32,479 nucleotides of DNA, taken from positions 1 through 32,479 of the forward strand of contig NZ_JACYFS010000013.1 in assembly GCF_014837145.1 (NCBI RefSeq), in the 5' to 3' direction. The notes below the pieces were generated by a model. It saw only the letters and a program-made list of their open reading frames with translations, made no database searches and was not told the origin of the DNA. This stretch comes from Chryseobacterium caseinilyticum. GTDB taxonomy: Bacteria > Bacteroidota > Bacteroidia > Flavobacteriales > Weeksellaceae. Below, piece after piece: positions 1 to 8,542 of the stretch (within the stretch, counting starts at the first letter, position 1; each line of letters begins with the position of its first letter). Both the position numbers and the translations under genes were made by a program.

Positions 1-76
1 CCCATTCCGAACACAGAAGTTAAGCCCACCAGCGCCGATGGTACTGCGAAAGCGGGAGAGTAGGTCGCCGCCAGTT
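1..76 (+). rRNA. rrf: 5S ribosomal RNA, 3' part
   Basis: The window opens inside a 5S rRNA. The conserved internal segment CCCATTCCGAACACAGAAGT and the 3' segment ending GTAGGTCGCCGCCAG are both present. The 5' third lies left of the window. The exact 3' end is estimated from the usual end just after GCCAG. It is followed within 10 bases by a strong terminator, so this is the end of an rRNA operon transcribed rightward. Confidence 0.95.
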
Positions 77-83
77 TTTATTT

Positions 84-121
84 AAAAGTCTCATACATTC
101 ATTTGTATGAGACTTTTTTTT
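84..121 (+). terminator. Intrinsic terminator of the rRNA operon
   Basis: A perfect 13-bp stem (AAAAGTCTCATAC at 84-96 with GTATGAGACTTTT at 105-117) with an 8-base loop runs directly into a T tract. It sits right after the 5S rRNA. Confidence 0.93.
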
Positions 122-140
122 GCTCCTGACGCAGAAAAAT

Positions 141-245
141 ATTCAAGATTCAAGATTCAAGATTCAAAATTCAAAGTTCAAAATTTAAGATTCAAGATTC
201 AACATTCAAGGTTCAAGATGCGAGATGCCGGATACGAGATACGGA
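141..245. repeat. Degenerate 7-bp tandem repeat (ATTCAAG type), 15 units
   Basis: Fifteen 7-bp units follow each other without a phase break. Units 1-11 are variants of ATTCAAG; units 12-15 drift to ATGCGAG, ATGCCGG, ATACGAG and ATACGGA while keeping the A-T start and the phase. No coding sense is evident: the short open frame across it is simply the repeat read as codons. It lies between the rRNA terminator and the polysaccharide locus. Confidence 0.85.
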
Positions 246-292
246 CTGTGAAGTTAGGGTGGGATCATCGGGATACGGATTTCGGGATGCGA

Positions 293-397
293 GGTTAAGG
301 TTAAGGTTAAGGTTAAGGTTAAGGTTAAGGTTAAGGTTAAGGTTAAGGTTAAGGTTAAGGTTAAGGTTAAGGTTAAGGTTAAGGTTAAGGTTAAGGT
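293..397. repeat. Perfect hexanucleotide array (GGTTAA), about 17.5 copies
   Basis: An uninterrupted run of GGTTAA covers 105 bp without a mismatch. It is bounded on both sides by GTGGGATC-like sequence (259-266 and 397-404). Because one of the three frames on each strand lacks stops it produces artificial open frames encoding Leu-Arg or Leu-Thr dipeptide repeats, which should not be called genes. Confidence 0.95.
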
Positions 398-507
398 GGG
401 ATCTGCAGAATAGAAGTTCCTGGATTTGTGGTATTTGTGATAAACCATCTGATACAAACCAACACACCGACCTAATGTACAGAGCAAAGATGCTGATCAT
501 GTAAAAA

Positions 508-654
508 CCATCATCTATCAACCATCATTCATCACTCATCATTCATCACCCATCAACTATCAATCATCGATCATCAATCATCGATCATCAATCATCAATC
601 ATCAATCATCAATCATCAATCATCAATCATTACCCATTACTCATTACTCATCTC
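508..654. repeat. 7-bp tandem repeat (TCATCAA type), 21 units
   Basis: Twenty-one 7-bp units in constant phase. The centre (about 585-626) is perfect TCATCAA; the flanks are degenerate (CCATCAT, TCATCAC, CTATCAA, TCATTAC). The stretch from 655 to 839 that follows is AT-rich and shows no gene; it leads into the promoter of the first polysaccharide gene. Confidence 0.9.
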
Positions 655-839
655 CATCATCAAATTTATCCAAAAAAAAGCTGTCTTTTCCCGTTTAAAA
701 ATATTTGAAAGGAGCAAAATCATCAACGGTATTCATTCAATTTGGAATAATTATAAACTGTTGATTATCAGTATTATTTCACGCATCGTTTTTTATACCG
801 AAATCAAATAAAAAACCGAAAAAATTGCAATAATATTCA

Positions 840-847
840 TACATTTG
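840..847 (+). promoter_or_regulatory. -7 promoter box (TAnnTTTG) of the dehydratase gene
   Basis: TACATTTG matches the Bacteroidota -7 consensus TAnnTTTG exactly. No good -33 TTTG lies at the usual 19-20 base distance; the nearest TTG (825-827) is too close. The box overlaps an upstream in-frame TTG at 845, so translation cannot sensibly start there if this box is used. Confidence 0.55.
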
Positions 848-880
848 CAGGCAAACAAAAAAGTATACAGAAATTCCCTG

Positions 881-2836
881 ATGAAAAAATTAAACGATGG
901 ATTCAAAGCATTGTATAATGGTGATAATCTATTGAAGATCACACGTGTAAGATATATACCGAGATGGATGGTACTGTTCTTCGATATTGCTTTCGTACTT
1001 TTTTCTGTTGTGATTTCGTATTATTTCCTGAATCAGTTACACGTCAGAATTAATTATCCACACCTTCTGCCTCTGCAGGGGCTTATTGTTGTTCTTGTAA
1101 ACCTGTTCTATATGTTTATTTTCCGCACCTATGCCGGAATAATAAGACATTCTACCTTTTTTGATTTTTCAAAAATCCTGCTTTCTTCAGGGAGTACATT
1201 GGTAACACTTTTCGTTTTTAATTATGCTTTTTATCTTGTAAAGGGTAAACCTCTGTATCTGTATCCAAACATATTTTTATTCTTTTTTGTTTCTGTGTCC
1301 ATCATGTTCTTCTTTAGAATGCTGACTAAGAGATTTTTCAGCTTGATGATAGAGTACAGAAGATCTCCGACTAATCTGAATGTGGCGGTTGTAGGAGTGG
1401 AAGACGTTTCTGTATCATTGGCAAGAGCGATCATGCACAATCCCAATTATCCTTACCGTTTGGGAGGATTTATCACCAACAGAACAGACTCCAAAAGGGC
1501 AATATTGCTCGGGCACCACATCTACAGTAAAAAGGAATTTTTCAGCTCACCGAAGATTTTAAGAGAATTTGATGCAGTGCTGATGATCAAAGAGATCATG
1601 AGCAAAAAAGAACTTGAAGAATGGATGAACCTTTCATTAGACAAAGGTCTGAAAGTTTTAAAGGCACCAACCATCGGTAAAATGAGAGATCAGGATCTCG
1701 TGGGAGGGATTAGAAATCTTCAGATTGAGGATCTTCTGAACAGAAGACCGATTAAGCTGGAAAATGGAGATGTGATGAAAAGGCATTTCGGAAAAAACGT
1801 CTTGATTACGGGTGGAGCAGGCTCTATTGGAAGTGAAATTGTCCGTCAGGTAGCGGAATTTGCGCCTTCGGTGATCGTTATTTTAGATCAGGCAGAATCT
1901 CCGCTGTATGAACTGGAAATGGAGCTTTCAGAAAAATTTCCCAATCAGAAATTCCGGTTTATTTTAGCAGATATTTCAAACAGACACAGGTTAGAAAGGG
2001 TTTTTGAAGAATACAGTTTTTCAATGGTGTATCATGCAGCTGCATACAAACATGTTCCGCTGATTGAAGACAACCCGCACGAGGCTGTTTTCGTCAATAT
2101 TTTGGGAACCAAAAATCTGGCATTGTTGTCAAAAAAATATAACGTCAACCGTTTTGTGATGATTTCTACCGACAAGGCGGTTAATCCTACCAATGTAATG
2201 GGAGCATCAAAGAGAGCAGCAGAACTTTTTGTGCAGTCCCTGCAGAATACCGGTGGAAACACTACAAAATTCATTACAACCCGTTTCGGTAATGTGTTGG
2301 GCTCTAATGGATCTGTGATTCCTCATTTTAAAAAACAGATTGAGAAAGGAGGTCCTGTCACCATTACACATCCGGACATTATCCGCTATTTTATGACGAT
2401 TCCTGAAGCTTGTGAACTGGTTTTACAGGCAGGAACCATGGGGAACGGAGGTGAGATTTATGTATTTGATATGGGAGATCCTGTGAAGATCATCGATTTG
2501 GCAAGGAGAATGATCAGACTTTCGGGTTACATTCCGGATGAAGATATTAAAATCTCGTTTATTGGTCTTCGTCCGGGTGAAAAACTGTATGAAGAACTGT
2601 TGAGTGATAATGCAGTGACAGTTCCTACGCATCATGAGAAAATTATGATCAGCAAAGATCACTGTGAAGACTTCGATACTGTAGATAAATATTTTTGTAA
2701 AATTGTACGTTCGGCGGTAAGACGTGATAAATACGAAGTGGTAACCCTGCTGAAAGGCTTGGTTCCGGAGTTCCTGAGCAACAATTCAGAATTCGAACAG
2801 CTTGATAAAGGAAATGTGAAAGATACTGCGCACTAA
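881..2836 (+). CDS. Membrane-anchored nucleotide-sugar 4,6-dehydratase (PglF/WbpM/CapD type)
   Basis: Probable UDP-N-acetylglucosamine 4,6-dehydratase making the UDP-4-keto-6-deoxy sugar that feeds bacillosamine/QuiNAc4NAc or FucNAc-type sugars. With ATG 881 the protein has 651 residues, the long WbpM/PglF length: several hydrophobic helices in the first ~150 residues, then a domain of unclear role, then the extended SDR domain from about residue 305. The NAD-binding loop is GGAGSIG (G311, G314, G317). The active site reads STDKAVNPTNVMGASK, with T430-D431-K432 and M440xxxK444, the Met-for-Tyr variant typical of PglF/WbpM. The open frame extends to a TTG at 845, but that codon lies inside the promoter box, so 881 is preferred. 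It is separated from the likely partner enzymes (27595-29381) by 25 kb. Substrate is inferred. Confidence 0.93.
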   Translation: MKKLNDGFKALYNGDNLLKITRVRYIPRWMVLFFDIAFVLFSVVISYYFLNQLHVRINYPHLLPLQGLIVVLVNLFYMFIFRTYAGIIRHSTFFDFSKILLSSGSTLVTLFVFNYAFYLVKGKPLYLYPNIFLFFFVSVSIMFFFRMLTKRFFSLMIEYRRSPTNLNVAVVGVEDVSVSLARAIMHNPNYPYRLGGFITNRTDSKRAILLGHHIYSKKEFFSSPKILREFDAVLMIKEIMSKKELEEWMNLSLDKGLKVLKAPTIGKMRDQDLVGGIRNLQIEDLLNRRPIKLENGDVMKRHFGKNVLITGGAGSIGSEIVRQVAEFAPSVIVILDQAESPLYELEMELSEKFPNQKFRFILADISNRHRLERVFEEYSFSMVYHAAAYKHVPLIEDNPHEAVFVNILGTKNLALLSKKYNVNRFVMISTDKAVNPTNVMGASKRAAELFVQSLQNTGGNTTKFITTRFGNVLGSNGSVIPHFKKQIEKGGPVTITHPDIIRYFMTIPEACELVLQAGTMGNGGEIYVFDMGDPVKIIDLARRMIRLSGYIPDEDIKISFIGLRPGEKLYEELLSDNAVTVPTHHEKIMISKDHCEDFDTVDKYFCKIVRSAVRRDKYEVVTLLKGLVPEFLSNNSEFEQLDKGNVKDTAH

Positions 2837-2908
2837 TGTGATATAGTGTTGTGAACGCATATTAACATGATATTTACACCCCAAAGTTAAATTACTGAAT
2901 AATAATCC

Positions 2909-2916
2909 TATTTTTG
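2909..2916 (+). promoter_or_regulatory. -7 promoter box (TAnnTTTG) ahead of the export genes
   Basis: TATTTTTG is an exact TAnnTTTG match 19 bases before the ATG at 2935. A clear TTTG -33 box is not seen. As with the preceding gene, an in-frame TTG (2914) falls within the box and is therefore an unlikely start. Confidence 0.5.
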
Positions 2917-2934
2917 TGCAAAATTTTTAAAACA

Positions 2935-3744
2935 ATGAATGGTAAGAAATTATTGATATATGGTTTTTTAGGTCTCATAATGGCATCATGCACCGCGAGA
3001 CAGGAAATCAATTACATGACTGATATAGACAATATGGCGTTGGATAATTCCATTAAAAACAGCCGAAGCACGCTGCAGCCTGGCGACCAGTTAATAGTAA
3101 ATATTTCTGCCCGTGATATGGATGCAGTGAAGCCATTCAATCAGAATTATTCATCATCTACAACCGTAACTCAGTATTCAATGCCCAGTTCCAACAGCAT
3201 GCCACAGCAGTTACCGGTTTCAGGTCCTACCTATTTTGTAGACACAGACTACAATATTGTTTTCCCGCAGTTAGGTAAAATTAATACAAAAGGAGAAAAT
3301 ATTGAGACTTTCAGAAATAAGCTTTCGGATTTATTGGAGAAATACATCAAAGATCCGATTGTGGATGTAAAACTGGTGAATTTCAAAGTTTCCCTCGCTG
3401 GAGAGGTGGCAAAACCCGGAACTTATGTTATGCCGGAAGGCAATGCTACGGTTTGGAGTGCTTTGGCATTGGCAGGAGATCTCACACCCTATGGAGTGAG
3501 ACAGAATGTTTTGCTGATCAGAAATGTGGATGGGCAGATAACAAAACAGAGAATAGATCTTACAAGTGCAGGCTTTATGAATTCTCCGTACTATTATTTG
3601 AAGCAGAACGATATCATCTATGTACAGCCGAATGCCAACAGAGAAAAAGCAGCAAGGGTAGACCCGAATTTAGGTCTGTACATTTCAGTATCATCTGTTG
3701 TTGCATCACTGGTAATAGGAATTATCTCATTAACAAGAAGATAG
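2935..3744 (+). CDS. Wza-like polysaccharide export lipoprotein
   Basis: Outer-membrane polysaccharide export protein (Poly_export/SLBB family), the exit channel for capsule or exopolysaccharide. Starting at ATG 2935 it has 269 residues and a clear lipoprotein signal, MNGKKLLIYGFLGLIMASC, with the lipid-bearing Cys at residue 19. A poly-export domain follows (around LQPGDQLIVNISARD and the FPQLGKI segment), then an SLBB-type segment (FKVSLAGEVAKPGTYVMPEG), and a C-terminal hydrophobic helix (LYISVSSVVASLVIGIISL) ending in two Arg. It is shorter than E. coli Wza, as is common in this phylum. The next gene encodes its inner-membrane partner. Confidence 0.93.
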   Translation: MNGKKLLIYGFLGLIMASCTARQEINYMTDIDNMALDNSIKNSRSTLQPGDQLIVNISARDMDAVKPFNQNYSSSTTVTQYSMPSSNSMPQQLPVSGPTYFVDTDYNIVFPQLGKINTKGENIETFRNKLSDLLEKYIKDPIVDVKLVNFKVSLAGEVAKPGTYVMPEGNATVWSALALAGDLTPYGVRQNVLLIRNVDGQITKQRIDLTSAGFMNSPYYYLKQNDIIYVQPNANREKAARVDPNLGLYISVSSVVASLVIGIISLTRR

Positions 3745-3792
3745 GGAAGTCTGTAGTTGCTGCAGGAAAACCTAACCAACTAAACAAATCAA

Positions 3793-3824
3793 CGCTTAAC
3801 CAATAGCCAATCAACAGTTAAGCG
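3793..3824 (+). other. Hairpin between export lipoprotein and kinase genes
   Basis: A perfect 8-bp inverted repeat, CGCTTAAC (3793-3800) and GTTAAGCG (3817-3824), with a 16-base spacer. It has no T run, so it is not an obvious terminator. It lies in the 111-base gap before a GTG start codon; a role in mRNA stability or expression ratio is only a guess. Confidence 0.5.
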
Positions 3825-3855
3825 AAACAACAACATCATAAGCTAAATATAAAGA

Positions 3856-6231
3856 GTGGATAACAATTATATCGAAGAGCAGTCACACGAAGAAATTTTA
3901 GACCTTAGGGAACAGTTCAGACCATACCTGATCAAATGGTATTGGTTCTTATTGGGAGCCATGGTTGCAGTTATGGGAGCATGGTTCTTCTTAAGATATT
4001 CAGTTCCGGTATATAGTACTGAATCAACGCTACTGATTAAGGAAGTAAAAAATTCGGGATCCGGACAACCGGAAATGTCTGTAGTATCCGAAATATCAGG
4101 TATAGGAAGTATGGGTGCTAATTCTGTTTCAAATGAAAAACAGATTCTGAAATCTGCAAAACTTATGCTTTCTGTAGTGAGAGAGTTGGGATTGGAAACA
4201 GATATCTATTCTCAGGGCAATATTAAGGAAATTGAACTCTATAAAGATTCCGCCCCTTTCACTGTACGGGTAATCAGTGAAAAACCAAAAGGTCAGTATC
4301 CCGCAAAACCTGTTTTTGCTAAAATTGAAAACGATTTTATTATCCTGGAATCTGAAAGTTTTAAAAAAAACATTAGAACACCTTTTAACAAAGCACTGTC
4401 AATGCCTTTCGGGGTAATTATGTTTCAGAAAAACAGAAATGATATAAAATCAAAGGGTAATCCCACACAAACCTTCAGGCTCGGCTTTATGTCTGGAACT
4501 GACAGAGCAAGAGCATATGCGCAGAAGCTTATTGTTGAAGTTGTAGAGAGAGAAACAACAGTATTGAGGATGTCGATGAACAACTCAGTTGCAGAAAAAT
4601 CTGAAGACATTCTCAATAGGCTGGCAATCAACTACAATCGTGAAGCAGTCTTGGATAAAAACTCTGAAGCACAGAAAACAGCTGAATTTATAGACGACCG
4701 TGTGCGCCTTATTGGTGAGGAATTGGGAAGGGTAGAAGGTCAAAAGGAAGATTTTAAAGTCAAGAATAATATTGCGGATATCAGTACTGAAGCAGGAATT
4801 TCTTTAGAGACAGCATCAAAAGCACGTCAAAGCCAGATTGAGAACGAAGCACAGCTCGAAACAGTGAACAGCTTATTGGGCTATCTTAACACTCAGAATT
4901 CAAATCAGATTCTTCCCTTAAATATAGGGCTAAGTGATTCGGAGGCATCCATGAATATGGGAATGTACAACCAGTTGATTACGGAAAGAGCCAGATTGTT
5001 GGAAAATTCCACACAACTGAACCCTGTAGTTCAGGATGTTACAAAACAGATTGCAGCGCTGAGAACTTCCATCATTGGAAGCTTAAACCGTACACGTGCT
5101 GCGTTGCAAATCAGCAGAAATGCTATTCAGGGCGAGCAGAATAGGCTGAGCGGAAGAATTTCCAAGGTACCCTTCCAGGAAAAAATGTTCAGAAGCATCG
5201 AAAGGCAGCAGACCATCAAGGAAGAACTCTATCTCCTATTATTGCAGAAAAGAGAGGAGGCAGCAATATCTCTTGCAATTGCTGCACCCAAAGCGAGAAT
5301 TGTAGATTACGCATTTACGGCTTCAACACCGGTGTCACCGAAGAAACAGGTAATTTATTTGGGAGCATTGATCAGTGGTGTATTACTTCCTTTTATAATT
5401 ATTTATTTAGTAGGTTTACTAAATAATAAAGTAAAGTCTACTCAGGATCTGGATAAACTTACAGGGAAAAAACCGGTCATTGGAGAAATCCCGTCACTGT
5501 TGAAAGGAGAAGACGAGTTGGTTAAGGTAAACGATCTCTCACCAATGGCAGAAGCATTTAGGATTTTAATTACCAATATAGGCTTTATGTTGCCGAGAAA
5601 AGAGGAGGGTAAAGTAATTTTGGTTACCTCTACCGTAAAGGGTGAGGGGAAAACCTTCATATCGGTAAACCTGGCGTTAACTTTAGCAACACAAAGAACA
5701 AAGGTGATCATTATTGGTTCTGATATAAGAAACCCTCAGCTGCAGCGATACAATGAATCCAGAAAAGGACTGACAGGTCTGGCTGAATTTATGTACGACA
5801 GTTCAATTACCAAAGAAGAAATTACACACCAGACAACATTTAATCCGCATTGCGATGTTATCTATTCCGGTGCAATTACTCCAAATCCTACAGAGCTTCT
5901 TTCAAACGGAAGATATCAGGAATTGGTACAGAGTTTAAAGTCGCACTATGACTATATCGTTTTAGACACGGCACCGCTAATGTTAGTAACAGATTCATTC
6001 CTGATTGCAGACGTGGCAGATATGACTTTATACGTCACAAGATCACGGTACACGGAGAAAAAGCTGATCAGCTTTGCCAATACACAGGTGGAGCAGAACA
6101 AAATCAAAAATACCGCATTCCTGTTGAATGATGTAGATACCACCAACAGCAGCTACGGCTATGGCTATAAATACGGCTACGGCTACGGAGCCACTCAGAA
6201 AAAAACATGGCGCAGCTGGTTTGGAAAATAA
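3856..6231 (+). CDS. Wzc-like chain-length determinant and BY-type tyrosine kinase
   Basis: Inner-membrane polysaccharide co-polymerase with a cytoplasmic bacterial tyrosine kinase, controlling chain length and export with the Wza-like protein. It has 791 residues. The first membrane helix is about residues 28-50 and the second about 498-522, enclosing a long periplasmic region with coiled-coil character (about 260-460). The kinase domain has Walker A KGEGKT (G596-T600), Walker A' IIIGSDIRNPQ (D623, R625) and Walker B YIVLDTAP (D704). The C-terminus carries six tyrosines alternating mostly with glycine (Y767, 769, 771, 773, 775, 777), the autophosphorylation cluster expected of this family. 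The start is GTG at 3856; no ATG lies at a suitable position before the first membrane helix. Confidence 0.95.
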   Translation: MDNNYIEEQSHEEILDLREQFRPYLIKWYWFLLGAMVAVMGAWFFLRYSVPVYSTESTLLIKEVKNSGSGQPEMSVVSEISGIGSMGANSVSNEKQILKSAKLMLSVVRELGLETDIYSQGNIKEIELYKDSAPFTVRVISEKPKGQYPAKPVFAKIENDFIILESESFKKNIRTPFNKALSMPFGVIMFQKNRNDIKSKGNPTQTFRLGFMSGTDRARAYAQKLIVEVVERETTVLRMSMNNSVAEKSEDILNRLAINYNREAVLDKNSEAQKTAEFIDDRVRLIGEELGRVEGQKEDFKVKNNIADISTEAGISLETASKARQSQIENEAQLETVNSLLGYLNTQNSNQILPLNIGLSDSEASMNMGMYNQLITERARLLENSTQLNPVVQDVTKQIAALRTSIIGSLNRTRAALQISRNAIQGEQNRLSGRISKVPFQEKMFRSIERQQTIKEELYLLLLQKREEAAISLAIAAPKARIVDYAFTASTPVSPKKQVIYLGALISGVLLPFIIIYLVGLLNNKVKSTQDLDKLTGKKPVIGEIPSLLKGEDELVKVNDLSPMAEAFRILITNIGFMLPRKEEGKVILVTSTVKGEGKTFISVNLALTLATQRTKVIIIGSDIRNPQLQRYNESRKGLTGLAEFMYDSSITKEEITHQTTFNPHCDVIYSGAITPNPTELLSNGRYQELVQSLKSHYDYIVLDTAPLMLVTDSFLIADVADMTLYVTRSRYTEKKLISFANTQVEQNKIKNTAFLLNDVDTTNSSYGYGYKYGYGYGATQKKTWRSWFGK

Positions 6232-6287
6232 AAGAATAAACATGTCATTGTCTGACCATAATAATAAAATAGCCCATCACAAAAACA

Positions 6288-7244
6288 ATGGTAACAAAGC
6301 AATCCAAAATATACATCGCAGGACATCGTGGGATGGTGGGTTCTGCAATCTGGAGACAGCTCTCAGATCAGGGCTATACCAATTTACTGGGATTTACAAG
6401 TGCTGAATTCGATCTGAAAGATCAGCAGGCAGTGAAGACATTTTTTGAAGAAAAAAAACCGGATGTCGTAATCGATGCAGCCGCAAGAGTAGGCGGTATT
6501 CTGGCAAACAGTAACTATCCCTACCAGTTTTTAATGGAGAACATGCAGATTCAGAACAATCTGATCGATGCAGCTTTGCAGAATGATGTGGAGAAATTTA
6601 TTTTCCTCGGCTCTTCATGCATCTATCCTAAAATGGCACCGCAGCCTCTAAAGGAGGAATACCTGTTAACAGATACGCTGGAGCCTACCAATGAATGGTA
6701 CGCTGTGGCAAAAATTACAGGGATCAAAACCTGTGAAGCAATTAGAAAGCAGTTCGGGAAAGACTATGTTTCTCTAATGCCGACCAATCTGTATGGAACG
6801 CACGACAATTTCGACCTGAAGACATCACACGTTCTCCCGGCAATGATCAGAAAGTTTCATGAAGCAAAAGAAAATGACAATGCCGCAGTCACTTTATGGG
6901 GATCAGGCACACCAATGAGAGAATTCCTGTACGTCGACGATATGGCAGCTTCTGTAATCTTCGCTTTGGAAAATGTACTTCCTGAACATTTATACAATGT
7001 GGGAACAGGAGTGGATAGGACCATCAGAGAATTGGCTGAGTTGATTCAGAAAGTAGTAGGCCATACAGGGGAAATCCTCTGGGATGCAGAAAAGCCGGAT
7101 GGCACACCAAGAAAACTCATGGATGTTTCAAAAATGCACGATTTGGGATGGAAACACAAAGTAGAACTGGAGCAGGGCATCGTTAATACCTACAATTGGT
7201 TTTTGGAAAACATTAATAATTTTAAAGAAGTAAAAATGAGTTGA
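6288..7244 (+). CDS. fcl: GDP-L-fucose synthase
   Basis: Epimerase-reductase that turns GDP-4-keto-6-deoxy-D-mannose into GDP-L-fucose with NADPH. The 318-residue length is normal. The nucleotide-binding motif is AGHRGMVGS (G12, G15, G18). The catalytic triad is readable: S109 in GSSCIYP, and Y138xxxK142 in EWYAVAK. The WYAVAKITGIKTCEA segment is characteristic of the family. It precedes the gmd gene, the reverse of the usual gmd-fcl order, and a palindromic element lies between the two. Start at ATG 6288, 56 bases after the kinase gene. Confidence 0.96.
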   Translation: MVTKQSKIYIAGHRGMVGSAIWRQLSDQGYTNLLGFTSAEFDLKDQQAVKTFFEEKKPDVVIDAAARVGGILANSNYPYQFLMENMQIQNNLIDAALQNDVEKFIFLGSSCIYPKMAPQPLKEEYLLTDTLEPTNEWYAVAKITGIKTCEAIRKQFGKDYVSLMPTNLYGTHDNFDLKTSHVLPAMIRKFHEAKENDNAAVTLWGSGTPMREFLYVDDMAASVIFALENVLPEHLYNVGTGVDRTIRELAELIQKVVGHTGEILWDAEKPDGTPRKLMDVSKMHDLGWKHKVELEQGIVNTYNWFLENINNFKEVKMS

Positions 7245-7250
7245 TATGAA

Positions 7251-7344
7251 AATGTCATTGCGAGGAAAGAGGCACGATTGACGAAGCAATCCGTTGAGCA
7301 CAGCAAAATATTGAACACGCTGCTTCGCTCTTCTTAGTGACATT
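7251..7344. repeat. REP-like palindromic element between fcl and gmd
   Basis: The intergenic DNA forms a nested imperfect palindrome. Outer arms AATGTCA (7251-7257) and TGACATT (7338-7344) match perfectly; inner arms CGAAGCA (7282-7288) and TGCTTCG (7321-7327) match perfectly. The motif TCATTGCGAGGA next to the left arm resembles the dispersed intergenic repeats (CATTGCGAGGA...GAAGCAATC) I know from Bacteroidota genomes. It carries no open frame and breaks the fcl-gmd spacing with about 150 bases. Confidence 0.7.
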
Positions 7345-7392
7345 GTATACAAATATTTATCAATCATCATTTATAAAAAAACATCTCATTCG

Positions 7393-8466
7393 ATGAAAAC
7401 AGCATTAATCACCGGCGTTACAGGCCAGGACGGATCATATCTCGCAGAGCTTCTGCTGGACAAAGGATATCGTGTTCATGGTATTAAAAGAAGAGCTTCT
7501 TCATTCAATACACAGAGAATTGACCACCTATACCAGGATCAGCATGAGCAGAATGTAAATTTTACACTGCACTATGGTGATTTGACGGATTCTATGAACA
7601 TCATCAGAATCATTCAGGAAGTACAGCCGGATGAGATTTACAATCTTGGCGCTATGTCTCACGTAAAAGTATCTTTTGATTCTCCGGAATACGTGGCGAA
7701 TGTAGACGGTATCGGAACGTTGAGAATTCTGGAGGCAGTACGTATTTTAGGTCTTGAGAAAAAAACCAGAATCTACCAGGCTTCTACTTCAGAATTGTAC
7801 GGTGGTCTTCCTGAAAATAAAAATGCTGCAGGGTTCTATGATGAAAACTCGCCATTTTATCCACGTTCTCCTTATGGAGCAGCAAAGATTTATGGTTTCT
7901 GGATTACCAAAAACTACCGTGAAGCATACGGAATGTTTGCCTGCAATGGTATTCTTTTTAACCACGAATCTCCGAGAAGAGGAGAAACTTTTGTAACCCG
8001 TAAAATCACCATGGCAACAGCAGCTATTGCGAAAGGAAAACAGGAATGTCTGTACTTAGGCAATTTAAATGCTTTAAGAGATTGGGGGCATGCCAAAGAC
8101 TATGTAGAAGCCATGTGGAGAATCCTTCAGCAGGATAAACCGGAAGACTTTGTGATTGCTATGGGAGAGACCACGTCGGTACGTGATTTTGTCAGAATGG
8201 CGTTCAATGAAATTGGAGTGGAACTGTCTTTTGAAGGTGAAAATGAAAATGAAATTGCGAAAGTGGTAGCATGTAACGATCCTTTATATCAGTTGAAAAT
8301 AGGAAAAATTGTTGTTTCTGTAGATCCGGAATATTACAGACCTACAGAAGTGGATTTGCTGATTGGGGATCCAACCAAGTCTAAAACACAGTTAGGGTGG
8401 GAACCTAAATATGATTTGGCTGGATTAGTAAAAGAAATGATGGAGAGTGACTTGAAATTAGACTAA
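7393..8466 (+). CDS. gmd: GDP-mannose 4,6-dehydratase
   Basis: Converts GDP-D-mannose to GDP-4-keto-6-deoxy-D-mannose, the precursor used by the fucose synthase just upstream. It has 357 residues. The NADP-binding motif is TGVTGQDGS near the N-terminus, followed by the RRASSFNTQRIDHLY segment that is diagnostic of GMD. Active-site residues are visible: T132 and E134 in STSELYG, and Y161xxxK165 in SPYGAAK. The SPRRGETFVTRKIT stretch is also typical. The genes for making GDP-mannose (manB, manC) are not in this window. Confidence 0.97.
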   Translation: MKTALITGVTGQDGSYLAELLLDKGYRVHGIKRRASSFNTQRIDHLYQDQHEQNVNFTLHYGDLTDSMNIIRIIQEVQPDEIYNLGAMSHVKVSFDSPEYVANVDGIGTLRILEAVRILGLEKKTRIYQASTSELYGGLPENKNAAGFYDENSPFYPRSPYGAAKIYGFWITKNYREAYGMFACNGILFNHESPRRGETFVTRKITMATAAIAKGKQECLYLGNLNALRDWGHAKDYVEAMWRILQQDKPEDFVIAMGETTSVRDFVRMAFNEIGVELSFEGENENEIAKVVACNDPLYQLKIGKIVVSVDPEYYRPTEVDLLIGDPTKSKTQLGWEPKYDLAGLVKEMMESDLKLD

Positions 8467-8542
8467 AATACTGAATACGAATACATAAATAATACAATTT
8501 TAGTAGATACAGGTCTATTATTTATTGTCTAATACATTTACA

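Noticed and set aside
213..521. Overlapping open frames on both strands encoding Leu-Asn, Leu-Thr or Leu-Arg dipeptide repeats
   Set aside because: They are the GGTTAA hexamer array read as codons; no start context or protein features support genes.
508..654. CRISPR array
   Set aside because: The repeated unit is only 7 bp with no spacers; it is a simple tandem repeat.
845..880. N-terminal extension of the dehydratase from TTG 845
   Set aside because: The codon lies in the -7 promoter box, and the transcript would begin downstream of it.
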